Assembly (NCBI RefSeq): GCF_001005295.1
Contig: NZ_LBMK01000002.1
Location: forward strand, 547,594-611,593
DNA: 64,000 nt
Direction: 5' to 3'
Source of the DNA: Streptomyces yangpuensis
Lineage (GTDB): Bacteria > Actinomycetota > Actinomycetes > Streptomycetales > Streptomycetaceae
This document shows, piece after piece, positions 40,041-49,382 of the stretch (position 1 is its first letter; every line of letters begins with the position of its first letter). The notes beneath the pieces are model-generated. The model was given only the letters and a program-made list of their open reading frames with translations. It was not told the DNA's origin and searched no databases. The translations under genes were made by a program, and so were the position numbers.

Positions 40041-41645
40041 TCAGGTGCCGAGGGGTTCCACCGGGGCCGACGGCTGTGCGGGGGACTGGGTGGCGTCCGG
40101 CGGCGGGGTGCAGACGGTGTTCGCGGCGGGCACCTTCCCGTCCAGCAGGTAGGAGTTCACCGCCCCCTGCACGCACGGGTCGCCGCTGTTGTACGCCCCG
40201 TGCCCCTCGCCCTTGTACGTGAGCTCCACGCCGACGCCGGGGCCGAGCCGCTCGGCCATCTTGCGGGCGCCCTCGTAGGGGGTGGCCGGGTCGCCGGTGT
40301 TGCCGATCACCAGGATCGGGTCGGCCCCCGGGGCGGAGACGTCCGGGGTCGAGGAGGTGCCGGGCACCGGCCAGCCGGTGCAGCCCATCATGGCCCAGCC
40401 GAGGAAGTCCCCGAAGACCGGCGAGGCGGCGCGGAACTCCGGCAGCTTGGCCCTGGTCTGCTCCAGGGTGTACCGGTCCTTGGAGTCGACGCAGTTGATC
40501 GCCGTGTTGGCGGCGCCGATGTTGCTGTAGTTGCCGTTCTGGTCACGGCCGTTGAGGGCGTCGGACAGCGCCATCAGCAGCTGCCCCTGGCCGCCCTCCG
40601 CCTCGTCCAGCCCCTGTTCCAGCAGCGGCCACAGCTCCTGCGAGTAGAGGGCCTGGGCGATGCCGTTGGTCGCCGAGGACTCGGTGAGCATCCGGTCGCC
40701 GATCCCCGGGATGGGTTTGGCGGCCAGCTGCTTCTGCAGCTTGATGACGTTGTCCTCGATCTCCTTGACGGTGCTGCCCTGGAGCCGGCACTCGTCGCCG
40801 CGGTCCACACAGTCCTGCGCGAAGTTGCCGAGGGCCAGCTGGAAGCCCTTGGCCTGGCCGAGTGCCCCCTCCTCGGAGGTCGCGGTCGGGTCGACGACGG
40901 CGTCGAAGACGGCCCGGCCGACCTTCTCCGGGAAGAGGTGGGCGTAGACGCCGCCGAGCTCGGTCCCGTAGGAGATCCCGAAGTAGTTGAGCTTCTCGTC
41001 GCCGAGGGCCTGGCGGATCCGGTCGAGGTCGCGGGCGGCGTTCTCGGTGCCGACGTACGGCAGCACCTTCCCGGACTTCGCCTCGCAGGCCTGCTGGTAC
41101 CTGCGGGTGTTGTCGAGGTACGCCTTCACCGCCTCCGGGGTGTCGGGGGAGGACTCCGAGGCGTAGTACGCGTCGAGCTGCTTGTCGTCCAGGCACAGGA
41201 CGGGGGCGCTGCGCCCCACCCCGCGCGGGTCGAAGCTCACCAGGTCGTAGCGCTCGCGCAGGGCCTCGTACTCCTTGGCGGCGCCGGGCAGGGTGGTGAT
41301 CCCGGACCCCCCGGGGCCGCCGAAGTTGAACACGAGCGAGCCGAGGCGCTCGTCCTGCTTCCTGGCCTTCGCCCTGATCAGGGCGAGAGGAATCGTTTCT
41401 CCTTCGGGGTCCGCGTAGTCGAGCGGCACATGGAGCGTGGCGCACTGCCACCCCTTGGGCGGTGCCTGCCCGCCCCCCTCGGCGGCGGTCGGAGCCTCGC
41501 AGTCCCCCCACTTCAGGGGTGGCGCCCCTTCGGTGCCGCCGGCCTTGGGCGTCTTCTCCTCCCCGCTGTCGGAACAGCCACTGGTACCGGCCGCACCGGC
41601 CAGGAGAGCGACGGCGACGGCGACCCGCAGGAGGTATTTGGGCAT
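40041..41645 (-). CDS. Secreted lipoprotein alpha/beta-hydrolase peptidase (SlpD/E-like tripeptidyl aminopeptidase)
   Basis: 534 residues. A signal peptide ends at the lipobox T-S-G-C (C24), followed by an acidic linker. The catalytic Ser is in G-I-S-Y-G-T, the Asp in N-T-G-D-P-A-T-P, and the His in G-E-G-H-G-A-Y. The oxyanion region is F-N-F-G-G-P-G-G-S-G. This is the S33/TAP-like family of mycelium-associated aminopeptidases (Streptomyces lividans SlpD and SlpE), which release tripeptides from extracellular proteins. The Pro/Ala-rich tail may contact the wall. Confidence 0.92.
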   Translation of the reverse strand: MPKYLLRVAVAVALLAGAAGTSGCSDSGEEKTPKAGGTEGAPPLKWGDCEAPTAAEGGGQAPPKGWQCATLHVPLDYADPEGETIPLALIRAKARKQDERLGSLVFNFGGPGGSGITTLPGAAKEYEALRERYDLVSFDPRGVGRSAPVLCLDDKQLDAYYASESSPDTPEAVKAYLDNTRRYQQACEAKSGKVLPYVGTENAARDLDRIRQALGDEKLNYFGISYGTELGGVYAHLFPEKVGRAVFDAVVDPTATSEEGALGQAKGFQLALGNFAQDCVDRGDECRLQGSTVKEIEDNVIKLQKQLAAKPIPGIGDRMLTESSATNGIAQALYSQELWPLLEQGLDEAEGGQGQLLMALSDALNGRDQNGNYSNIGAANTAINCVDSKDRYTLEQTRAKLPEFRAASPVFGDFLGWAMMGCTGWPVPGTSSTPDVSAPGADPILVIGNTGDPATPYEGARKMAERLGPGVGVELTYKGEGHGAYNSGDPCVQGAVNSYLLDGKVPAANTVCTPPPDATQSPAQPSAPVEPLGT

Positions 41646-41960
41646 GTCACCATCCTGCGCGTCCCCGCCGTGCCCCGCCCGCGCGCTGACCCGTTCGGGT
41701 AGCCCGGAGCCCGTCCGCGTTTGCCCCCTGCGCGCCCTGCGCCAGTACCTGCCGGGCCGGTTCGGTGGCCTACCACGCGGCGGCCCTGGCGGTGGCCGTC
41801 TGCCTCTCGCCCTGGCCGGCGCCCCCCTTCACGGCCTGCCCGGCCCGAGCGGCCGCCCTCCCCGGCCGATCCCTCGGGGTCCCGGTGGTAGGCGCCACCG
41901 GGATCTCCTGCTCCCCGGCCCTCCTCACAACGCTCCTCCCGGTCTTCTGACCCGAGCCCC

Positions 41961-41994
41961 GCCACATCCAGCCCCGCCGGCGCTTGAGGCGCAG
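41961..41994. repeat. REP-like Streptomyces intergenic repeat
   Basis: C-A-T-C-C-A-G-C-C-C-C-G-C-C-G-G-C-G followed by C-T-T-G-A-G-G-C-G-C resembles a short repeat I have often seen between Streptomyces genes. It lies in the 520-nt gap 41646-42168. The remainder of 41646-42010 has no convincing gene, only a short random-looking frame at 41765-41950. Confidence 0.45.
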
Positions 41995-42010
41995 ACCGAG
42001 CCGGAGGCCA

Positions 42011-42169
42011 GTGCTGTGGCCGGCAAGGTTCACCGGGTCGCGACGCCCGGCACGGCACCTCGCCGCGTTGTCAGACCGCGCAAGTACGACCAGTACGAGC
42101 CGCGGCCCTCCGCCTTGCGATGCACCGCACCGGACGCCGCGCCCCGGCAAACCTTTCCGGCCACAGCAC
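42011..42169. mobile_element. MITE-like long-hairpin element abutting the YbhN-family stop codon
   Basis: A 159-bp element with imperfect terminal inverted repeats. The left end GTGCTGTGGCCGGCAAGG (42011-42028) matches the complement of the right end (42152-42169), with one mismatch. The pairing continues inward for ~60 bp, with many compensating transitions, leaving a ~40-nt centre. It has no ORF of its own, and the right end is inside the stop codon of the minus-strand YbhN-family gene. The ends resemble a non-autonomous transposon; an RNA-level terminator role for the flanking gene is equally possible. Confidence 0.65.
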
Positions 42170-45021
42170 TAGATCGCTTCCTTGCGGGTCAGGAAGTTGA
42201 ACGAGATCCACCCCGGCAGCACCGGCAGCCAGAACGTCATCAGACGGAACAGCAGCACCGCCGAGATCGCGACCTCCTTCTCCAGCCCCGCCGCGATCAG
42301 CCCCAGCGTCAGGGTGGTCTCCACCGCGCCCATACCGCCCGGCGTCGGCGCCGCCGACCCCAGCGCGTTGCCCGCGAGGAACACCACCGCGATGCTCGCG
42401 TAGCTGATGGCCTCGCCGCCCCCGAACGCCCTGATCGACGCGTCCAGGCACATCACGAAGCAGCCGGTCAGCAGCAGCATCCCGCCGATGCCGGTCATCA
42501 GCTTCTTCGGCCGCTGGAGCACGTCCAGCATGCGCGGCACCACGCCCGCGAACAGCGCCCGCACCCGCGTGACCACGAACTTCCGCATGAACGGGACCGC
42601 CGTCACCACCAGCACGAGGACCGCCACCGTCAGCAGCCCTGCGATGACCGCCCGGGACGGGGTCATCTCCGGGGTCTTCTCGGTCCCGGTCAGGTAGCCG
42701 AAGGACAGCAGCAGCAGGATGTGGCTAGCCAGACCGAACAGCTGCGAGGCGCCCACGCTCGCGACCGCCAGCCCCGGCCGGACGCCCGCCCGCTGCAGGA
42801 AACGCGTGTTCAGCGCGACGCCGCCGACCGCCGCCGGGGCCACCAGCTTCACGAACGACCCGGCCACCTGTGCGACGACCGTCCGCAGGAACGACACCCG
42901 CTCCGGCACGAAGCCCAGCAGGCTCATCGCCGCCGCGAAGTAGCTGAGCGCCGAGAAGGCGAGCGCCGCCCCGACCCAGCCCCACTGCGCGTCGCCGATG
43001 ATGGTCCCGAAATCCACATGAGCCAGCTGCGTGAGCAGGAAGTACGCACCGAAAGCGCCCGCGATGAACGACACCAGGGTGCGCGGCCGGATCCGCTCCA
43101 GCCGGGCCGGCTCCACCGGCGCCTGCGGGCGGATCAGCAGCACCTGCCGGCGGATCTGGCTCAGCAGGTCCTCCTCGCGGACCTCGTCCATCGCGTCGTC
43201 GAGGGCCCGTTTCTCGGCCTTGCGTTCGGCGGCGGCCGAGGTCGGGGCCGAGTCGGCCGTGGATCCCGCCTCGCGCGCGGCCTTCGCCGCCCGCGAGGAC
43301 TCCAGTACGGCCTCCCGCTCGCGCTCCGCCCGCTCCCGGGCCCGCTTGCGCAGCGTCGCCCGGGTGGAACGGCTCAGCGCGATCGGCTGGAGCAGCGGCA
43401 GACAGTCCGCCACGATGTCGGGGCCGAGCACCGACACCGCCGATGCCACCGCGCGTTCCGCCCCGATCCGCAGGCCCAGGGTGGCCAGCAGCTGCGCGAC
43501 GTCCATCCGGAGCACCAGGTCACCGGCCGCGATCTCGCCGCCGCGCAGGTCGGTCAGGATGACGTTGCCGGAACGATCCACCACCAGCGCGTCCCCGGTG
43601 AGCCTGCGGTGCGCGATCCGCCGCGACTGCAGGGCGTGCACCTGTTCCCACGCGTTGCGGATCAGGTCGTCGGTGATCTCCTCGTCGGACAGGGAGTCCA
43701 GGGTCCGGCCGCCCAGGTGCTCGTAGACGAGCATCACCGCGTCCGGGCCCAGCTCGGACGTCGCGATCAGCTTCGGTGCGTTCGCCCCGGCCGCGATGGC
43801 CGCGTACGCGAGGAGCGCCTCCTGCTCCAGGGCCTGCCGCAGCGACTGCAGGCTGCGGCGGGTGGTGATGCCGCGCAGGGTGAGCCGGCGCCAGACCCGG
43901 TAGAAGAAGCCCTGGGCCTGCTGCTCGCGGTCGACGACGGTCACGTCGAGCGGAGGACCGTCCTCCAGGGTGACGTGGTAGCGGCGGCCGCGGTCGCCGG
44001 TATCGGACGCCTCGGGGCCGTCGGGCATCTCGGCGCGCATCGCGCTGACCGGCTGGAAGCCGACGCGGCGCAGACCGGCGAGGAGGTTCTGCCCGGTGGG
44101 GCGGACGTTCGGGGAGCCGACGGCGTACAGGGTGCCGTAGGCCACGCTCCAGCCGATCAGCACGGTGAGGATGATCGAGAAGGGGGTGGTGTAGCCGTTG
44201 ACCAGCATGGTGAACGCGTTGAGCAGCAGGACCACCCACAGCGCGACGCGCCAGTGGGGTCTGCGGGTCATGCCCACCGCGGTCATGTAGGCGATCACCG
44301 GCGCGAGGTAGCCGTGCACGGGATCGGTGAGGGTCCCGCCGCCCGCGGGACGGGTGAGGGCGTCCTGGATGGTGTCGGGGGCGGCCTGGGAGACCCACAG
44401 GTCGGTGGCGAGGGTGACGCCGTGCGCGAGGACGGCGGCGAGCACGCCGTCGGCGATGCGCAGCCCGTCGCGTTTGATCAGCCGTTCGATGGCGAAGGCC
44501 ACGGGGAGCAGCAGCACCGCGATGCTGGAGACCAGCGCGGCGACCTTGATCAGCAGGTCCGGCGCCTGGCCGGTGCCCTTGCTGATGTCCTCCTCCAGGC
44601 CGACGGTGGTGCCGTGGGCGAAGGCGGCGATGCCGAGCAGGACGGCGATGCCGAGGATGCCGACGAGGAGGCGTACGAGGTCGGAGGGACGGTGCACGCG
44701 GGCGGCGAGCAGCGGTTCGTCGACCTCGACCCGGTCGGCGGCGGTCGGGGCGTGCCCGTGCGGGGCCTCGGCGTCCTCCGGGTTCCCGGTGTCCTCCGTG
44801 CCGTCGGCGGCCGCGCCGCGGGTGCGGCCGGCCGGGAGTCCCGGGGCGTGGCCCGGCGCGAGGTCCCGGAGGCGGTCCTGCGGGCGGTCCGGCAGAGGGT
44901 CCCGGGGGCGGTCCTGCGGGGGGTCCTGGGGGCGGTTCTGCGGGTGGTCCTGCGGGCGGGAGGCGGGGCCGTCGTCAGGGCGCGCGCCATCGTCCCCCGC
45001 CGCGCCTTCCGGAGGGCTCAC
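42169..45021 (-). CDS. Multidomain YbhN/LPG-synthase-type flippase fused to a kinase-like domain
   Basis: 950 residues from GTG 45021, which has AAGGAG 6 nt upstream; in-frame GTGs at 45042 and 45069 are alternatives. A Pro/Asp/Gln-rich start is followed by six or so membrane helices (~110-300). A cytoplasmic region (~310-540) has protein-kinase-like elements: V-M-L-V-Y-E-H-L-G-G, I-A-H-R-R-L-T-G-D-A-L-V-V-D and I-L-T-D-L-R-G-G in place of HRD and DFG. After a charged coiled-coil linker comes the lysylphosphatidylglycerol-synthase transmembrane (YbhN) domain with eight helices, including N-A-L-G-S-A-A-P-T-P-G-G-M-G. It is probably a lipid or polymer flippase regulated by an atypical or pseudo-kinase domain. 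Confidence 0.85.
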   Translation of the reverse strand: MSPPEGAAGDDGARPDDGPASRPQDHPQNRPQDPPQDRPRDPLPDRPQDRLRDLAPGHAPGLPAGRTRGAAADGTEDTGNPEDAEAPHGHAPTAADRVEVDEPLLAARVHRPSDLVRLLVGILGIAVLLGIAAFAHGTTVGLEEDISKGTGQAPDLLIKVAALVSSIAVLLLPVAFAIERLIKRDGLRIADGVLAAVLAHGVTLATDLWVSQAAPDTIQDALTRPAGGGTLTDPVHGYLAPVIAYMTAVGMTRRPHWRVALWVVLLLNAFTMLVNGYTTPFSIILTVLIGWSVAYGTLYAVGSPNVRPTGQNLLAGLRRVGFQPVSAMRAEMPDGPEASDTGDRGRRYHVTLEDGPPLDVTVVDREQQAQGFFYRVWRRLTLRGITTRRSLQSLRQALEQEALLAYAAIAAGANAPKLIATSELGPDAVMLVYEHLGGRTLDSLSDEEITDDLIRNAWEQVHALQSRRIAHRRLTGDALVVDRSGNVILTDLRGGEIAAGDLVLRMDVAQLLATLGLRIGAERAVASAVSVLGPDIVADCLPLLQPIALSRSTRATLRKRARERAEREREAVLESSRAAKAAREAGSTADSAPTSAAAERKAEKRALDDAMDEVREEDLLSQIRRQVLLIRPQAPVEPARLERIRPRTLVSFIAGAFGAYFLLTQLAHVDFGTIIGDAQWGWVGAALAFSALSYFAAAMSLLGFVPERVSFLRTVVAQVAGSFVKLVAPAAVGGVALNTRFLQRAGVRPGLAVASVGASQLFGLASHILLLLSFGYLTGTEKTPEMTPSRAVIAGLLTVAVLVLVVTAVPFMRKFVVTRVRALFAGVVPRMLDVLQRPKKLMTGIGGMLLLTGCFVMCLDASIRAFGGGEAISYASIAVVFLAGNALGSAAPTPGGMGAVETTLTLGLIAAGLEKEVAISAVLLFRLMTFWLPVLPGWISFNFLTRKEAI

Positions 45022-45188
45022 ACCCTGCTCCTTCGTCGTCACATCCGTCTCTTCTTGATCACGTATCACCAGTCACCGCCCGGAAGATGGTGGCACGGAC
45101 CGAAGGGCCCTCGGGGCATCAGGGTGCGCGCCGGTCCGGAACCACAACTTCCACCGACGGGGGGCCGGCGTACTGCACCATGTGCCGA

Positions 45189-45581
45189 ATGAGTGATGAG
45201 CTGCCCGCGTACGCGGAGCGCGTACTGGAGGTCGTCGAGAGTATTCCGCCCGGCCGGGTGATGACATACGGGGACGTCGCCGAATGGCTCGGCGAGGGCG
45301 GGCCGCGCCAGGTCGGCCGCGTCATGGCCCTGTACGGCGGAGCCGTGCCCTGGTGGCGGGTGGTGCGGGCGGACGGCATGCCGCTGCCCGGGCACGAGGC
45401 GCGGGCCCTGCAGCACTACCGGACCGAGGCGACGCCGCTGCGCCCGACCGCCGGCGGCGAGCCGCGGCTGGACATGCGCCGGGCACGCTGGGACGGGTCC
45501 TGCGGACAGGACGGCGGACCTGGCGGACAGGGCGGCGGGCCCGGCGGACCGGACGGCGGGCGCGACGAGGCTCACACCTGA
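45189..45581 (+). CDS. Alkyltransferase-like (ATL) DNA-repair protein
   Basis: 130 residues of the MGMT/ATL fold: V-V-E-S-I-P-P-G-R-V-M-T-Y-G-D-V-A, then R-Q-V-G-R-V-M, and the active-site region V-P-W-W-R-V-V. The alkyl-acceptor Cys of P-C-H-R is replaced by Trp, which defines ATL proteins. They flag O6-alkylguanine for nucleotide-excision repair rather than repairing it. The last ~25 residues are a Gly/Pro/Asp-rich tail. ATG 45189 starts the domain; an in-frame ATG three codons earlier exists. It sits beside adnA-like genes, as Rv3204 is near adnAB. Confidence 0.88.
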   Translation: MSDELPAYAERVLEVVESIPPGRVMTYGDVAEWLGEGGPRQVGRVMALYGGAVPWWRVVRADGMPLPGHEARALQHYRTEATPLRPTAGGEPRLDMRRARWDGSCGQDGGPGGQGGGPGGPDGGRDEAHT

Positions 45582-45761
45582 CAGCTTCGGCCATGCGGCG
45601 CCGGGGCGGGCGGTCGGACGACGGTGCGAACGCCCGTCCGGGGTACCCGGGGGGACTGCGCGGCGCGCGCCGGTTGCCGTAGCGTTGCCTCTTCGGCTTC
45701 CGCGCGAGCCGGCACGGCACCACCGCCCCACCACGCAGACCCACCAGGACCGGCACCTCAC

Positions 45762-48700
45762 GTGATCACCTCTTCTTCCGGCCGCACCGAACGGCGGCGT
45801 ACGCGGACCTCCGACGCGTACCGCCTCGTGCGCACCGGGCCGGAACGGGTGGATCCCCCTGTGCTGGACGCAGCGCAGCGGGCGGTGGTTGAACACCCCG
45901 GCGGACCATTGCTGGTCCTGGCCGGACCGGGCACCGGGAAGACGACCACGCTGGTCGAGGCCGTCGCCGCCCGGGTGGAGGCGGGTACGGATCCCTCCCG
46001 GATCCTGATCCTCACCTTCAGCCGCAAGGCGGCGGTCGAACTGCGCGACCGGGCCGCCCTGCGGCTCGGCGGTGCCCGCGCTCCGCAGGCCACCACCTTC
46101 CACTCCTTCTGCTACGGCCTGGTCCGGGCCCACCAGGACACCGACCTCTTCGCCGACCCGCTGCGGCTGCTGTCCGGCCCCGAGCAGGACGTGATGGTCC
46201 GGACCCTGCTGGAAGGCCAGCGCCGGATCCGCTCGATCCGCTGGCCGGACGACCTGCGGGCCGCGCTGACCACGCGCGGGTTCGCCGACGAGGTCCGGGC
46301 GGTCCTCGCCCGCGCCCGCGAGCTGGGTCTGGGCCCGACGGCCCTCGCCGACTTCGCGGAGCGCATCGGCCGCCCCGACTGGAAGGCAGCGGCGGCCTTC
46401 CTCTCCGAATACCTGGACGTCCTGGACATACAGGGCACGCTGGACTACGCGGAACTCCTGCACCGCGCGGTCCTCCTCGCGGAGCGCACACCGTCGCTGG
46501 CCTCCGCCTACGACGCGATCTTCGTGGACGAGTACCAGGACACGGACGCCTCGCAGCTGCGGCTGCTGCGGGCCCTGGCCGGGCGCGGCGGCACGCTGGT
46601 CGCCTTCGGCGACCCGGACCAGTCGATCTACGCCTTCCGCGGAGCCGACATCAACAACGTGCTGGACTTCGCGTCCGCCTTCCCGGGCGCGCAGGTCAGG
46701 GCCCTGACGGTGGGCCGCCGCTCGCGCGCCGCCATCCTGGAGGCGACCCGCCTCCTCACCACCCGCATGCCGCTGCCCCGTCTCCCCGCGGACGTGGTCC
46801 GCGCGCACCGCGCGCTGCGGGCCACGCGGGAGGGCGGCCGGGTGGAGGTCTTCACCTACCCGACGGCCGGCGCCGAGCTGGACAACATCGCCGACATCCT
46901 GCGCCGGGCCCACCTGGAGGACGGCGTGCCCTGGCAGGACATGGCCGTCCTGGTCCGCGCGGGCGGCCGCACCCTGCCGGCGATGCGCCGCGCCCTGATC
47001 GCGGCGGGAGTCCCGGTCGAGACGGACGCCACGGACACCCCCCTCCGCCACGAACCTGCGGTGGCGCCCCTCCTGACGGCCCTGCGCCTCACGGCAACCT
47101 GGCCGACGGGTCTCCCGGGCGAGCCCGGCCCGCCGCCGCAGCACGCGGACACGGCCCCGGCAGCGGGCCCCGTGCCGCCTGCGGCCCGTCCGCCGGACGA
47201 GGCCGCGGACCCCGCCGACAGGTCGGGGGCGTACCCCGGCGAATCCGACGCGGGGCGGGAGGGCGGGGCCGGTGGGGACTTTGCCGAGGCCGGCGTGGGG
47301 GCCGGGGGCGGGACCGGAGAGTCCGGCGACCCCGCCGGAGGCGTCGAGGCGGCGCTCACCCTGCTCACCTCCCCCCTCGGCGGCATGGACACCGCCGACC
47401 TGCGGCGGCTCGGCCGCGCCCTGCGCGACGAGGAGCGCGCCGCAGGCGTCAAGGTGCCCGCACCCTCCGACGTACTGCTCGCCCGCGCCCTCGCCGAGCC
47501 CGAGCGCCTCACCGCGCACGACCCGGCGTACGCCCGCGGCGCGCAGCGCCTCGGCCTGCTCCTGCGCAAAACCCGCGAGCTCCTCCAGGGCGGCGGCACC
47601 GCCGAAGAGGCCCTGTGGATCCTCTGGGACGGCACCCCCTGGCCCGACCGCCTCGAACGCCAGGCCCGCCGTGGCGGCCCGGCCGGCCGCAACGCCGACC
47701 GCGACCTCGACGCCGTCTGCGCCCTCTTCGACACCGCCGCCCGCGCCGAGGACCGTACCGGCGGCAGCGGCGCGCTCAACTTCCTCGAACAACTGGAGGC
47801 GGAGGACATCGCCGCCGACACGTTGACGGCCCGCACCACCCGCCCCGACGCCGTCCGGCTGATGACCGCCCACCGCTCCAAGGGCCTGGAGTGGTCCCTC
47901 GTCGTCGTCGCCGGCGTCCAGGAGGGCCTGTGGCCCGACCTCCGCCGCCGCGGTTCCCTCCTGGAGGCCGACCGCATCGGCCGCGACGGCCTCGCCGAAC
48001 CCCTCACCCCCGGGGCCCTCCTGGCCGAGGAACGCCGCCTCTTCTACGTCGCCGCCACCCGCGCCCGCGACCGCCTCGTCGTCACCGCCGTCAAGGCCCC
48101 CGCCGAGGACGGCGACCAGCCCTCCCGCCTCATCACCGAGCTCGGCGTCACCCCGAAGGACGTCACCGGCCGGCCCCGCCGCCCCCTCGCCGTCCCGGCG
48201 CTCGTCGCCGAGCTGCGCGCCACCACCGTCGACCCGGACGCCTCGCCCGCCCTGCGCGACGCGGCCGCCCGCCGCCTCGCCCGCCTCGCCGCGCTCACCG
48301 ACGACGAGGACCGCCCCCTGGTCCCCGCCGCGCACCCGCAGCGCTGGTGGGGTCTGTACGAGCCCACCCGCAGCAGCGTCCCGCTGCGCGACCGGGACCG
48401 GCCCGTCGCCCTCTCCGGCAGCGCCCTGGACCAGCTCGCCAACACCTGCTCCCTGCAGTGGTTCCTCGGCCGCGAGGTCAAGGCCGACGCCCCCTCCACC
48501 GCCGCCCAGGGCTTCGGCAACGTCGTCCACGTCCTCGCCGACGAGGTCGCCTCCGGCCGCACCCCGGCCGACCTGGCCGTCCTCATGGAACGCCTCGACT
48601 CGGTCTGGGACGCCCTCGCCTTCGACGCGCCCTGGAAGTCGGCCCAGGAGAAGGACAACGCCCGGGCCGCCCTCGAACGCTTCCTGCGCTGGCACACCAC

Positions 48701-49205
48701 CGACCGTGGGGGCCGGGCGGCCGTGGCCACCGAGCACGAGTTCGACGTCACGCTCGAAGCCGGCGACGTCGCCGTCCGCGTCCGCGGCTCCATGGACCGG
48801 GTCGAGACCGACCCGCAGGGGCGCGCGTACGTCGTCGACTTCAAGACGGGGAAGTCCGCGCCCACCAAGGACGAGGTCGCCCGCCACCCCCAGCTCGCCG
48901 TGTACCAGCTCGCCGTCCGCGAGGGCGCCGTCGACGAGGTCTTCGACGGACTGCGCCCCACCCCCGGCGGCGCCGAGCTCGTCCAGCTCCGCCAGGGCGC
49001 CGCGATCCGCGAGGGCGGCGACGCGGTCCCCAAGGTGCAGGCCCAGGAGCCGCTCGACGGGGAGTGGGTCGGCGACCTGCTCGCGACCGCCGCGGGCCGG
49101 GTCCTGGACGAGCGGTTCGCACCCGCCGCGGGCCGCCACTGCGACCACTGCTCCTTCCGCAGCTCCTGCAGCGCCCGCCCGGAGGGCCGCCAGACGGTCG
49201 AGTGA
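45762..49205 (+). CDS. adnA: UvrD-type helicase with Fe-S RecB-like nuclease (AdnA-like)
   Basis: 1147 residues. Superfamily 1 motor: Walker A A-G-P-G-T-G-K-T-T (54-62), D-E-Y-Q-D-T-D, Q-S-I-Y-A-F-R-G-A, and H-R-S-K-G-L-E-W. A Pro/Gly/Ala-rich insert occupies ~447-526. The C-terminal PD-(D/E)XK nuclease has V-V-D-F-K-T-G-K-S and Q-L-A-V-Y. An Fe-S cage is implied by a Cys in N-T-C-S-L-Q and C-D-H-C-S-F-R-S-S-C. Such proteins pair with a second motor-nuclease to resect DNA double-strand ends. By gene order it is the Rv3202c-type subunit. GTG 45762. Confidence 0.88.
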   Translation: MITSSSGRTERRRTRTSDAYRLVRTGPERVDPPVLDAAQRAVVEHPGGPLLVLAGPGTGKTTTLVEAVAARVEAGTDPSRILILTFSRKAAVELRDRAALRLGGARAPQATTFHSFCYGLVRAHQDTDLFADPLRLLSGPEQDVMVRTLLEGQRRIRSIRWPDDLRAALTTRGFADEVRAVLARARELGLGPTALADFAERIGRPDWKAAAAFLSEYLDVLDIQGTLDYAELLHRAVLLAERTPSLASAYDAIFVDEYQDTDASQLRLLRALAGRGGTLVAFGDPDQSIYAFRGADINNVLDFASAFPGAQVRALTVGRRSRAAILEATRLLTTRMPLPRLPADVVRAHRALRATREGGRVEVFTYPTAGAELDNIADILRRAHLEDGVPWQDMAVLVRAGGRTLPAMRRALIAAGVPVETDATDTPLRHEPAVAPLLTALRLTATWPTGLPGEPGPPPQHADTAPAAGPVPPAARPPDEAADPADRSGAYPGESDAGREGGAGGDFAEAGVGAGGGTGESGDPAGGVEAALTLLTSPLGGMDTADLRRLGRALRDEERAAGVKVPAPSDVLLARALAEPERLTAHDPAYARGAQRLGLLLRKTRELLQGGGTAEEALWILWDGTPWPDRLERQARRGGPAGRNADRDLDAVCALFDTAARAEDRTGGSGALNFLEQLEAEDIAADTLTARTTRPDAVRLMTAHRSKGLEWSLVVVAGVQEGLWPDLRRRGSLLEADRIGRDGLAEPLTPGALLAEERRLFYVAATRARDRLVVTAVKAPAEDGDQPSRLITELGVTPKDVTGRPRRPLAVPALVAELRATTVDPDASPALRDAAARRLARLAALTDDEDRPLVPAAHPQRWWGLYEPTRSSVPLRDRDRPVALSGSALDQLANTCSLQWFLGREVKADAPSTAAQGFGNVVHVLADEVASGRTPADLAVLMERLDSVWDALAFDAPWKSAQEKDNARAALERFLRWHTTDRGGRAAVATEHEFDVTLEAGDVAVRVRGSMDRVETDPQGRAYVVDFKTGKSAPTKDEVARHPQLAVYQLAVREGAVDEVFDGLRPTPGGAELVQLRQGAAIREGGDAVPKVQAQEPLDGEWVGDLLATAAGRVLDERFAPAAGRHCDHCSFRSSCSARPEGRQTVE

Positions 49206-49382
49206 GCCCGGCGGCCGCCCGAGCCCGGAGGCCGCCGGCAGGGCCCGGGAGCTGCCGCCTCAGGCCGGAGCCCAGCCGCCCGAGCAGCCCGCAGGCTGCC
49301 CGAGCCCGGAGACGGCTGCCCCGGCCCGGCGGCCGCGCGCTCCGCGGTCGGGGCTGTCGGTGGGTGCGGCTAGCCTTTTCAC

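Noticed and set aside
40041..41645. Lipase or esterase LipV for the peptidase gene
   Set aside because: The lipobox, length and S33-type motifs fit SlpD/E-like aminopeptidases better.
41765..41950. 61-codon ORF in the gap before the YbhN-family gene
   Set aside because: No ribosome site, no domain, and a random Ala/Pro composition.
41437..45192. 1251-codon plus-strand open frame
   Set aside because: Antisense to the YbhN-family gene; Arg/His/Gln-rich shadow of a Pro/Asp-rich coding strand.
45066..49148. 1360-codon minus-strand open frame
   Set aside because: Antisense to the AdnA-like gene, low-complexity composition, and no protein motif.
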